NCBI GenBank assembly: GCA_963816535.1
Contig: CAWFKW010000003.1
Coordinates: 62,001-126,000 of the forward strand
Origin: CAWFKW01 sp963816535
GTDB lineage: Bacteria; Bacteroidota; Ignavibacteria; Tepidaquicellales; OLB5
Length of the DNA stretch: 64,000 nucleotides
Direction of reading: 5' to 3'
How positions within the stretch are numbered: the stretch's first letter is position 1; every line of letters starts with the position of its first letter. Below the pieces are notes generated by a model. That model was not told the DNA's origin. It worked only from the letters and a program-made list of their open reading frames with translations, and made no database searches. Below, piece after piece: positions 1-7,707 of this stretch. The translations under genes and the position numbers were made by a program.

Positions 1-222
1 GACTTCGTATGTTTCGCGGCCGTTATAAATAAACGGAGCCGGGGAAATCGTCATAAACGCTTCCGCAGCCGTTATAAATCCGTAGCTCACTTCAAAAGAC
101 AACCTTTCTCCAACGCCGAATGCGCTGTTCTGCACTGTCCTGAAGTCCCTTATTATTGTAGTATCTGCCGCAAATACATTGGCGCTTAGAACAAGCAGGA
201 ATATCATTGATAATTTTTTCAT
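1..222 (-). CDS. DUF3108 family protein, N-terminal part (cut by window edge)
   Basis: The first 74 codons of a leftward gene run off the left edge. The start ATG is at 222-220 and is followed by a Sec-type signal peptide: MKK, a hydrophobic stretch, then VFAAD. The mature part begins with a segment containing FGVGERLSFEV and GFITAAEAFM, which is how DUF3108 proteins begin. That family consists of uncharacterised, probably periplasmic or outer-membrane-associated proteins. It lies 44 bases downstream of the GT9 gene on the same strand, so the two are probably co-transcribed. The family call rests on N-terminal similarity only. The rest of the protein is outside the window. Confidence 0.65.
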   Translation of the reverse strand, partial: MKKLSMIFLLVLSANVFAADTTIIRDFRTVQNSAFGVGERLSFEVSYGFITAAEAFMTISPAPFIYNGRETYEV

Positions 223-266
223 TTATTTACTATTTCCCTTATATTTTCTTATGTATTTCTTTGAAA

Positions 267-1280
267 TCAATTCCTTTTCAGCATATATGTTTTTACAAAT
301 TCATAAACTTCCTCAGGCTTAATATCGTCCATTACATTTCGCGAATCTGAGTTCTTTGCCGGGACAAAAATCTTCTTCTTTTCTGTATATGGTCCCCAAC
401 GAACCGGGCTCTCCACTTTTACCGGTGAATAAATTCCTATAACAAACGTACCCACTGCAGCCGCAAGATGAATCGGCCCGGATGAATTTCCAATGAAAAG
501 CGTTGCCTTTTTCAATAGCGCCGCAAGTTCTCTCAAATTTAAGTCAAAAACACTGAAAACTCTATCATTTTTCCTCGTCCTATTCATAATCCCTTTTATC
601 TGAACAGAATCATCTTTTGTTCCTGTCAGAACTATGTCAAAGTCAGCCTTATCGGCCAATTTCAGTTCAATAAGCTTAACAAAATTTTCATCACTCCATA
701 CCTTGGCCGAGCCCAGCGTCGGAACATGCATTACAACATAATCCCTTGATAAATCAATCCCTTTTAGTTGTAATTTATTTTTAAGCAATGTGGCCGCATT
801 GTCCCGGACTTCAATGTGCGGCTCTAACCCTTTTATTCGTTTACAGTTAAACTCATTTAACAGATCCAGATTATATTCCAGCTCATGCTTTACAGATTCC
901 TTCCTGTGCTGCTTATGCCTGATATTGAAAAGGAACGAATATGACCTGTACGCCGTGCCCAGCCTGTATTTTACTTTTGAGCTGTACAAAGCTCTTGCTA
1001 ACTGCAGGTTGGGGTGTACAACAATTGCCAAATCATACTTGTTTTCATCCAAAACCCGTTTTATATCTTTTATAGTGTCCTTTTCTATAGCGTGAACTTT
1101 ATTTATATTTGGATAATCAATCACAAGCTCGCGGGTTCTGTTATTGACCAAAACATCAATTTTGGCTTCGGGGAAATTGTAGCTCAGAGCGTCTATCATT
1201 GGGAGAGTCAGAATAACATCGCCAATCCTGTCGGTTCTGATAAGCAGAATATTGCGCGGCTCTATGTGATTTGTTTTAAT
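267..1280 (-). CDS. Glycosyltransferase family 9 (ADP-heptose:LPS heptosyltransferase-like)
   Basis: This is a GT-B glycosyltransferase of the heptosyltransferase family, which adds sugars to the lipopolysaccharide core or a similar glycan on the cytoplasmic side of the inner membrane. The C-terminal half carries the family signature: FIGNSSGPIHLAAA, then GIYSPVKVESPVRWGP. The first ATG in frame is at 1199. However, the frame stays open upstream to a TAA at 1334-1332, and that extra stretch encodes LLIRTDRIGDVILTLP, the conserved N-terminal motif of GT9 enzymes. Translation must therefore begin upstream, yet no ATG, GTG or TTG exists there. I placed the start at an ATT codon (1280-1278), which would give a normal N-terminus. 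This start is a guess; the gene could instead contain a sequence error. The family is secure, the acceptor sugar is not. Confidence 0.8.
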   Translation of the reverse strand: MKTNHIEPRNILLIRTDRIGDVILTLPMIDALSYNFPEAKIDVLVNNRTRELVIDYPNINKVHAIEKDTIKDIKRVLDENKYDLAIVVHPNLQLARALYSSKVKYRLGTAYRSYSFLFNIRHKQHRKESVKHELEYNLDLLNEFNCKRIKGLEPHIEVRDNAATLLKNKLQLKGIDLSRDYVVMHVPTLGSAKVWSDENFVKLIELKLADKADFDIVLTGTKDDSVQIKGIMNRTRKNDRVFSVFDLNLRELAALLKKATLFIGNSSGPIHLAAAVGTFVIGIYSPVKVESPVRWGPYTEKKKIFVPAKNSDSRNVMDDIKPEEVYEFVKTYMLKRN

Positions 1281-1364
1281 AGCAGTTATAGGAAATGTTT
1301 CGAGTAATTCTTTTAAATATATAACATTACGTTAATTTTATCAATTTATAAAGAACGGACAAAA

Positions 1365-2645
1365 ATGAAGAGCGCATTAATAACCGCCGCAATTGTTTTC
1401 CTGCTGGCAGGCTTCTCGTGTGAGAGCGCTGGACGGAATGACAAAACAGAACCGACCTCATCAGGTAAAACCGAAACGAAATCAAAACCAGACTCAACTA
1501 TTACAAATAAAATGGATTCCAGTTCGAATAAGTTTAAAGATCTAAACAAGGATGCTTTCGCGCTGCATTATGATGCAATTGTCGTGGATACTCACAACGA
1601 CGTCTTAATGCCCGTCATGATGGAAGGCGCCGATCTGACAAAAGAGAATGCCTCAACTCAATCTGATTTGATTAAATGGCAAAAAGGCGGACTTGATGTG
1701 CAGGTGTTTTCAATCTATGTGCCCGAAAGATACAAATCGGGGCACTACAAATACGCTATGAAGCTTATTGACCATCTTAATGAGGTTGCTAAAGACTATC
1801 CAGATATGCTTTACCTTACAGACAATTATCAGGACTTAATGACGGGCCTTAACGATAAACATTTCTGCGGCCTTATGGGCGCTGAAGGCGGCGCAATGAT
1901 AGAGGGTTCAATAGATAAACTGGAAAACCTGTATAACCGGGGCGTCAGATATCTTGGACTTACATGGAACACCAGCAACGAGATCGGAGTTTCCGCAAGG
2001 GATGAGACAGAACGCGGCCGAAAAGGCGGATTAACGGAATTCGGCAAAGAAGTGGTTAAGAAAATGAATGAGCTTGGAATGCTGGTAGACGTGTCGCATC
2101 TAGGAGAAACCGCTTTTTGGGATGTGGTTGCGACAAGCAACGCGCCTATTATTGCATCTCATTCGGACGTTTACAATCTATGCCCGCATTACAGGAATCT
2201 TACCGATGACCAGATTAAAGCAATCGCTAAATCAGGTGGATATATTGGCGTAAACTTCTACTGTAATTTCCTGAATCCTAATTCGAATATTTCTCAGGTC
2301 AGGGCGCTACATAATAAATATAAATCGGCAATTCGCAAAATTGAGGACCAATACGGCGACGACCTTATAGGATTTAACGAGGCAAGGTATGCTTATTTTG
2401 AAGACAATAAAACGGACGCAGGCACGCCGATAGATATGCTGATTGACCACATTGATTATATTGTTAAGCTGGTCGGAATTGATTACGTTGGGCTGGGCTC
2501 TGATTTCGACGGCGGAGTAGATACGCCCAATGAATTATATGATGCGACATGCTATCCCGTGATAACAAAAAAACTGGTCGAACGCGGCTACAGCGAACAG
2601 GACATAAGAAAAATATTAGGACTGAATTTTTTAAAGAGTGTTTAA
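1365..2645 (+). CDS. Membrane dipeptidase, peptidase family M19
   Basis: A 426-residue zinc dipeptidase of the renal dipeptidase family, which hydrolyses dipeptides, often D,L-dipeptides, outside the cytoplasm. Metal-ligand motifs are in place: HND at 77-79, Glu174 in MGAEGG, His245 in VDVSHLG and His266 in ASHS. The GLGSDFDGG block near the end is also characteristic. Residues 1-20 are hydrophobic with a Cys at 19, so this may be a lipoprotein, although GFSC is a poor lipobox. A Ser/Thr/Lys-rich linker (20-60) leads into the catalytic domain. The C-terminus LGLNFLKSV is the usual family end, so the gene is complete. It is divergent from the GT9 gene; the gap of about 85 bases must hold both promoters. 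Confidence 0.9.
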   Translation: MKSALITAAIVFLLAGFSCESAGRNDKTEPTSSGKTETKSKPDSTITNKMDSSSNKFKDLNKDAFALHYDAIVVDTHNDVLMPVMMEGADLTKENASTQSDLIKWQKGGLDVQVFSIYVPERYKSGHYKYAMKLIDHLNEVAKDYPDMLYLTDNYQDLMTGLNDKHFCGLMGAEGGAMIEGSIDKLENLYNRGVRYLGLTWNTSNEIGVSARDETERGRKGGLTEFGKEVVKKMNELGMLVDVSHLGETAFWDVVATSNAPIIASHSDVYNLCPHYRNLTDDQIKAIAKSGGYIGVNFYCNFLNPNSNISQVRALHNKYKSAIRKIEDQYGDDLIGFNEARYAYFEDNKTDAGTPIDMLIDHIDYIVKLVGIDYVGLGSDFDGGVDTPNELYDATCYPVITKKLVERGYSEQDIRKILGLNFLKSV

Positions 2646-2782
2646 AACAGTATGTTCCAAAAAGAACTGATTGCTGCAAAGTCACAAAGACACAAAAAGA
2701 TGGTGAAATAGTGAAATGGCGGGATAATGAAATAACCATATGACCATGATGATTTTTTACTTCTTTTAAGTTCCTCTGTTTT

Positions 2783-2822
2783 CTCTATTTCTCTATTTCT
2801 CTATTTCTCTATTTCTCTATTT
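2783..2822. repeat. Five tandem copies of the octamer CTCTATTT just before dnaG
   Basis: Five perfect head-to-tail copies of an 8-base unit fill 2783-2822. The last copy ends inside the TTG start codon of dnaG. A related four-unit array, two units of it perfect, is at 62371-62402. The tract takes the place of a normal ribosome binding region. Changes in copy number would move upstream signals relative to the start without altering the frame. Confidence 0.9.
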
Positions 2823-4654
2823 TGAAAATTCCTCAACATACTATAGAAGAGATTGCGTCATCAATTGATATTGTTGATGTAATTTCAGCTTATACTCCCC
2901 TTCGCAAAGCGGGACGCAGCTTCATGGGCAGGTGCCCCTTCCACGAAGAAAAAACCCCATCATTCAGCGTATCTCAGGAAAAAGGCGTATATCATTGCTT
3001 CGGGTGCGGAAAAAGCGGCAACGTTTTCACATTCGTGATGGATATGGATAACGTTTCATTCTTCGAAGCCGCTAAAATGCTCGCTGAAAAAGCCGGCATC
3101 AGGATAGAATTTGAGGACGAACCTTTTGATGAAGACCGCAACCTGATTGAAAAAATTGTTGAGATAAACAAAAAAGCCGCCTACTATTTTCACGACAACC
3201 TCATGGGCAGAGACGGCGAATACGCGCGTGAATACCTGCGCCAGCGCGGCGTTAAAGATGATATGCTTACAAAATTCGGCTTGGGATACTCGCTTCGTGA
3301 CAAAGACGCATTATATAAAGAGCTTTCAAAAACTTTTTCCAATGAAGATCTTAGTTCTTCAGGATTATTCCTGAACCTCCCCCAAAACGAGATGCGCGAC
3401 CGCTTCCGCGGAAGACTTATGTTCCCTATCTTATCTGAATCGTCAAGAGTTTCGGGATTCGGCGGAAGAAAGCTTTATGAATCCGAGGGGTACGACGAGG
3501 CAAAATATGTAAACTCATCTGAAACCAAAATATATAACAAGAGCAGAATTCTCTACGGCTTGAACTTCGCCAAGAACCGCATCAAAGAGACAGGCTATGC
3601 GGTACTGGTTGAAGGTTATATGGACCTGATTTCCCTGTTCCAGAATGGATTTGAAAACGTGGTCGCTTCAAGCGGAACCTCTTTAACTCCTATGCAGGTT
3701 AAGGTCCTTTCACGCTACACACAGGAAGTTGTGGTTGTGTACGATTCGGATATCGCCGGCCAAAACGCCTCTATGCGGGCAATTGAGCTTATAATCGAGA
3801 ATAACCTGACAGTCAATCTTGTTGTGCTGCCTGCCGGCGAGGACCCGGATACTTTTATACGAAAAAAAGGGCGTGATGAATTTCAAAGAGCGCTTGATAA
3901 GAGGCAGTCCGTTATTAATTACATTGGCGAAGGTTACAGGCAGGAAGGAAAACTTGATACCCCTGAGGGCAAAACAGAATTTGTGAGGAGAATTATCAAT
4001 CTGATTGCTAAGATGCGGGACGAGATAAAACGCGACTTCTACATAAAGGACATTGCCGAGAGGTTTTCCATATACGAAAGCCTCATAAGAAAAGAACTGG
4101 ATAAACAGCTTAAGCTGGGCAAAAAAGGAATAACAAGAGAGCTTAGGCGTGAAACGAACGAACAACCCGGCGAGCTCGTATCAGCGGCCGCTAAGCCTTC
4201 TTCCGCTGAAATTATGCTTATTAGGCTGCTTGTTGATTCGGATGCAAAAACAAAAGAATACCTTATGAATAACCTTGAAACAGGATTTATTGCCAACCAT
4301 ACGGTTAGAAAAATAGTGAATTATATAATGATAAATATCAATAATTCAAGTAAGCTGACTCATGTGAACTTATTTAATGAATTTCACGATGATGATGCGA
4401 AAAAAATTATTGGCAACGCTCTTTTGGATGAAAACTATGTTTTGCAGGAAGAAAAAAACAAGAATTACACATCAGACGCAAAGATAATTATCAGCCAGTT
4501 TAAGCTGATTGATATAAGAAAACAAATAAAGGAAATCGAAAACAAACTTAAAGCTTCCAATAAATATGAACCGGAAGCTCTCGAATTGCTTACGGCTCAG
4601 CAAAAACTGAAGAATGAACAATTGGTTCTGGAAAGATCCCTTAAATCAATTTGA
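2822..4654 (+). CDS. dnaG: DNA primase DnaG
   Basis: Primase synthesises the short RNA primers used by the replicative polymerase. At 610 residues it has the normal bacterial length. The N-terminal CHC2 zinc finger is complete (C38, H41, C59, C62). The Toprim catalytic core follows, with Glu264 in EGYMD and the acidic DSD at 308-310. The C-terminal third is the divergent helicase-interacting part. The start is TTG at 2822; it gives the standard N-terminus IPQHTIEEI, and no ATG lies nearby upstream. The start overlaps the octamer array upstream. The gene follows the M19 dipeptidase by about 175 bases with no obvious terminator between them. Confidence 0.97.
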   Translation: MKIPQHTIEEIASSIDIVDVISAYTPLRKAGRSFMGRCPFHEEKTPSFSVSQEKGVYHCFGCGKSGNVFTFVMDMDNVSFFEAAKMLAEKAGIRIEFEDEPFDEDRNLIEKIVEINKKAAYYFHDNLMGRDGEYAREYLRQRGVKDDMLTKFGLGYSLRDKDALYKELSKTFSNEDLSSSGLFLNLPQNEMRDRFRGRLMFPILSESSRVSGFGGRKLYESEGYDEAKYVNSSETKIYNKSRILYGLNFAKNRIKETGYAVLVEGYMDLISLFQNGFENVVASSGTSLTPMQVKVLSRYTQEVVVVYDSDIAGQNASMRAIELIIENNLTVNLVVLPAGEDPDTFIRKKGRDEFQRALDKRQSVINYIGEGYRQEGKLDTPEGKTEFVRRIINLIAKMRDEIKRDFYIKDIAERFSIYESLIRKELDKQLKLGKKGITRELRRETNEQPGELVSAAAKPSSAEIMLIRLLVDSDAKTKEYLMNNLETGFIANHTVRKIVNYIMININNSSKLTHVNLFNEFHDDDAKKIIGNALLDENYVLQEEKNKNYTSDAKIIISQFKLIDIRKQIKEIENKLKASNKYEPEALELLTAQQKLKNEQLVLERSLKSI

Positions 4655-4692
4655 ATACCTGATGACTGCTATATGGGCGACTTCATTATGTT

Positions 4693-4826
4693 TCGTGCCA
4701 CGACTCCCGTTCGTTACGCTGCTTATTTCATGGAACGACTTCCGTTCATGACGCGGCTTTTTTCGTGGCACGACTTCCGTTCATGACGCGGCTTTTTTCG
4801 TGGCACGACTTCCGTTCGTGCCTACG
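4693..4826. repeat. Degenerate tandem repeat, about 35-base unit, four copies
   Basis: After dnaG there are three full units and one partial unit built around GGCACGACTTCCGTTC followed by ATGACGCGGCTTTTTT. The two central copies (about 4729-4763 and 4764-4798) are nearly identical; the outer ones have diverged. The core CGTGGCACGA recurs near 54273-54302. No reading frame is conserved across the units, so this looks like an extragenic repeat, not coding sequence. Confidence 0.8.
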
Positions 4827-4856
4827 AATAACATTTATCGGATTTTCATTTTTAAA

Positions 4857-4869
4857 GCTCCGTAGGAGC
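4857..4869. repeat. Short palindrome GCTCC-GTA-GGAGC
   Basis: A perfect 5-base inverted repeat with a 3-base loop upstream of the SMUG2 gene. Similar units with GGAG/CTCC arms occur near 63825-63880, so it belongs to a dispersed extragenic hairpin family in this genome. Confidence 0.5.
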
Positions 4870-4910
4870 GAAATATGAATTTAATCACGGATTAAAGGAA
4901 ACATCAAAAA

Positions 4911-5598
4911 ATGACATTTGCAGACAAAATACTGGCATTCAACAACAAACTGAGTTATAAAGGCAGGCTTCCTAAAGGAATAAGCATTATGAATCCTTTT
5001 AAGGATAAGCAAATAATATCAATCACAAAACAATTTTACAACAAATTTTATGATGATAACAAACTCAAGGCACATAATACTTGGAATAAACCCCGGCAGG
5101 TTCGGGGCCGGCGTTACCGGCATTCCGTTTACCGACACTAAGAGATTAACTGAATATTGCGGTATCAGCGTTGATGAAATGGCTACCCATGAGCAGTCAT
5201 CAGTGTTTGTTTACAAGGTAATAAAAGCTTATGGCGGGACAGAAAAGTTCTATTCGGATTTTTATATCAATTCGGTTTGTCCGCTTGGATTTACTTTAAA
5301 AAACGATAAAGGCCGTGAAGTAAATTACAATTATTATGACGATGTAAAGCTGTACAATTCGGTTTACGATTTTATCTGTGAAAGCATCTCAAAACAGATC
5401 AAATTCGGCATTTCTACCGATGTATGCTTCTGCATGGGTAATAATAAGAATTTCTTCTATTTAAGTGAGATTAACTCAAATGAAAATTTCTTTAAAAAGA
5501 TAGTTCCTCTTGAACATCCGCGTTTTATAGTCCAATACAGGCTGAAAAGAATTGATGAATATGTTGATAAATATCTTAAGGCTTTAGCGGAAAAGTGA
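4911..5598 (+). pseudogene. SMUG2-type uracil-DNA glycosylase, interrupted by a frameshift
   Basis: Two overlapping frames encode successive parts of one protein of the SMUG2/DUF4918 family, DNA glycosylases that remove uracil-type lesions. The first frame (4911 on) gives the N-terminus, including LPKGISIMNPF and FYNKFYDDN. The second frame, open to 5598, continues with LGINPGRFGAGVTGIPF, the glycosylase active-site region, and ends with the EHPRFIVQYR motif. The join falls at AACAAACTC, 5058-5066. Removing one A of the run 5061-5063 gives DDN-NSRH and restores a single protein of about 228 residues. Either the gene is inactivated or the base is a sequence error. The intact downstream coding argues against long decay. 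Confidence 0.8.
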
Positions 5599-5619
5599 AA
5601 ATATCAGAATCGCAATAAG

Positions 5620-6063
5620 ATGCCAACTGTTACAGGTTCAACGATTATAGATTCCGCAATTCAAAAGGTCTTTGATGTTTCTCAGGATTATTCAATAAGG
5701 CTGAAATGGGACCCGTATCTTAGTGTTGCTAAACTTCTTGATGGAACTTCTGAGATCAAACCCGGAACCCGGGTTTACTGTGAGAACAAGAAAGGAGTTG
5801 GAATGACAGTTCGTTATGTTACATTCAACCGGCCCGCGCAATCGGCTGTTAAGATGGATGCGGATTTTCCTTTCATAAAGAACTTCGCCGGGAGCTGGAA
5901 CTTCCGCAGTCTGGACGGTAACCGTACCGAAGTTACATTTAAATATTATTATGAAGCAAAAGGAACAATCATAAAGAAAATAACAGAATTTTTCGCCGGC
6001 AGAATGTTACGGCGTGATATCAAAATAAGGCTCACGGGGCTCAAACGCTACTTTGAACAATAA
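5620..6063 (+). CDS. SRPBCC family protein (polyketide cyclase/dehydrase-like)
   Basis: A 147-residue protein with the pattern of the START/SRPBCC lipid-binding fold. The N-terminal strand (TVTGSTIIDSAIQKVFDV) leads into a helix, then a Trp-Asp pair (KWDPYL), a series of beta strands, and a long C-terminal helix ending in LTGLKRYFEQ. The family binds hydrophobic ligands in a cavity; the ligand here is unknown. It begins 21 bases after the SMUG2 gene on the same strand, so the two are likely an operon. It is convergent with the T9SS gene after it. The fold assignment is reasonable; function is not assigned. Confidence 0.75.
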   Translation: MPTVTGSTIIDSAIQKVFDVSQDYSIRLKWDPYLSVAKLLDGTSEIKPGTRVYCENKKGVGMTVRYVTFNRPAQSAVKMDADFPFIKNFAGSWNFRSLDGNRTEVTFKYYYEAKGTIIKKITEFFAGRMLRRDIKIRLTGLKRYFEQ

Positions 6064-6096
6064 CCGGAAACCTCGAAACTCCCGAATCAAAATCAA

Positions 6097-7647
6097 CTAT
6101 TTTACCAACACAAGCTTCTTTGTTTCTGAAAAATCCCCGCTCACCAGCTTATAAAAATATACTCCGCTTGGGAAATTAGATGCGTTCCAATCAGCTTCAT
6201 ATGTTCCCGGATTTAATTGCTCATTAACAAGCGTTGCAGCTACCCTGCCAATTGCATCATAAATTATCAACTTTGTGTCAAAGGCATGCCTTTGACCTAT
6301 ATTTGGTATATCAAATCTTATTTTTGTTGACGGATTGAACGGATTTGGATAATTTTGAGATAAAGAAAATGATTTTGGTATATTTGAAGATATGGGAATG
6401 ATACCTGTAAGCTGTGAATATTTAATTGTTGCAAAATCATAATCAGAACCCGCTCCAATGCTAAAACCGGTTACATATACATTTCCTTCCCCATCCAGCG
6501 TCATAGCAGCAGCTTCATCATCTCCGTTACCGGTCCCGTTATAACTTTCAGTCCATTGCTGAGCGCCAGTTGGTGAGTATTTAACCGTCAAATAATCATT
6601 TGCGGAATACCCTGTTACATAGACATTACCTGCCGCGTCAGTATTTACCGCGTTTGCGAACCCTGCATGAGGATATGTAATCGACCATTGCACACTTCCT
6701 GATGAATCATATTTGGCGGCATTATATACAAATCCAGCGCATATAAGATTGCCATTATTATCTATGGCAGCAACTTTGTGATTACCGGTCACATCCCATA
6801 TGACTGAACCGAAAGAACTATACTTGATCGTATGGCCCAGCCCGTAAAATGCCCCCTCAATATAGACGTTTCCTGACATATCTGCCGCAATAGAAAATGT
6901 CAACGATTCCTGTGAGCCATATAATTGAGCCCATTGCTGCACTCCATTTGTATTATACTTTACAGTTGTAATTTTCCCCGCCGCTCCGGGATAGCTAACT
7001 CCCGTAACATACACGTTACCTGAAGAATCAACCGCCATTGACTGGGCAAAAGATCCGCCGACCAAATCCGATACGGGATTATAGTTTTGCGACCATAGCA
7101 GATCTCCCTCCGGGTTATATTTTAAGGTAACATACGATGAGCCTGAAGATCCGGTATTTCCTGCGATATAAATATTTCCCGAAGGATCCATTCCTATTCC
7201 AACTGGTTTATCAGTGGTGTAAGCGCCGTATCTGCGTGCCCATAGCAGTGCGCCATCAGAATTATATTTCAAGGTTTCAAAATCATAACCCGTTGCCGCA
7301 TCAAAACTATAACCGGTAATGTACAAGTCACCCGACTTATCAAGAACCAAACCCACCGGTATATCTGCTGAATCCGCTGGGTCACTAAACCTCATCACCC
7401 ATTGCTGAACTCCCGCTGAATTATATTTAATTGCTGCATAATCATAGCCTGTGCCATTACCCAGGCTTTCGCCGGTGACATAAACATTACCTGAGGCATC
7501 AACAGCTACTGAAACAGCCTTATCAATTCCATTGCCGGGACCATTGTATCTAGCAACCCATTGCTGGGTGACTTGCGCTGAAGTTTGATGTAATGCTAAC
7601 GAAAATTGAAGAAACAGAATAATAAGAGAAATTATTGATTTTTTCAT
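6097..7647 (-). CDS. Secreted SBBP-repeat beta-propeller protein with type IX sorting domain
   Basis: A 516-residue protein with a signal peptide (MKKSIISLIILFLQFSLAL to TSAQ). Tandem SBBP-type repeats of about 50 residues follow, each with a core like DASGNVYVTG followed by YDYATIKYNSAG and QQW. These should fold as a beta-propeller. The last 85 residues are a type IX secretion sorting domain: SQNYPNPFNPSTKIRF, then a beta-sandwich ending SETKKLVLVK. The domain predicts Sec export, passage through the T9SS translocon, and surface attachment or release. A near-identical paralogue lies immediately upstream at 7708-9267. Cargo function is unknown. Confidence 0.88.
   Translation of the reverse strand: MKKSIISLIILFLQFSLALHQTSAQVTQQWVARYNGPGNGIDKAVSVAVDASGNVYVTGESLGNGTGYDYAAIKYNSAGVQQWVMRFSDPADSADIPVGLVLDKSGDLYITGYSFDAATGYDFETLKYNSDGALLWARRYGAYTTDKPVGIGMDPSGNIYIAGNTGSSGSSYVTLKYNPEGDLLWSQNYNPVSDLVGGSFAQSMAVDSSGNVYVTGVSYPGAAGKITTVKYNTNGVQQWAQLYGSQESLTFSIAADMSGNVYIEGAFYGLGHTIKYSSFGSVIWDVTGNHKVAAIDNNGNLICAGFVYNAAKYDSSGSVQWSITYPHAGFANAVNTDAAGNVYVTGYSANDYLTVKYSPTGAQQWTESYNGTGNGDDEAAAMTLDGEGNVYVTGFSIGAGSDYDFATIKYSQLTGIIPISSNIPKSFSLSQNYPNPFNPSTKIRFDIPNIGQRHAFDTKLIIYDAIGRVAATLVNEQLNPGTYEADWNASNFPSGVYFYKLVSGDFSETKKLVLVK
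6150..6236. repeat. 87-base near-identical segment shared by two T9SS genes (copy 1)
   Basis: This segment and 7761-7847 differ at only one base. It encodes part of the sorting-domain sandwich (NEQLNPGTYEADWNASNFPS). The identity is much higher than in the flanking coding sequence, which suggests recent duplication or conversion. Confidence 0.85.
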
Positions 7648-7707
7648 ATTGCTATTTGTTAGGTTGCATATTCTTTGAGATAAATCAACTCATTCTAATT
7701 CGTTTTA

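Noticed and set aside
4693..4826. CRISPR-like direct repeats
   Set aside because: Units are contiguous with no spacers, so it is a simple tandem repeat.
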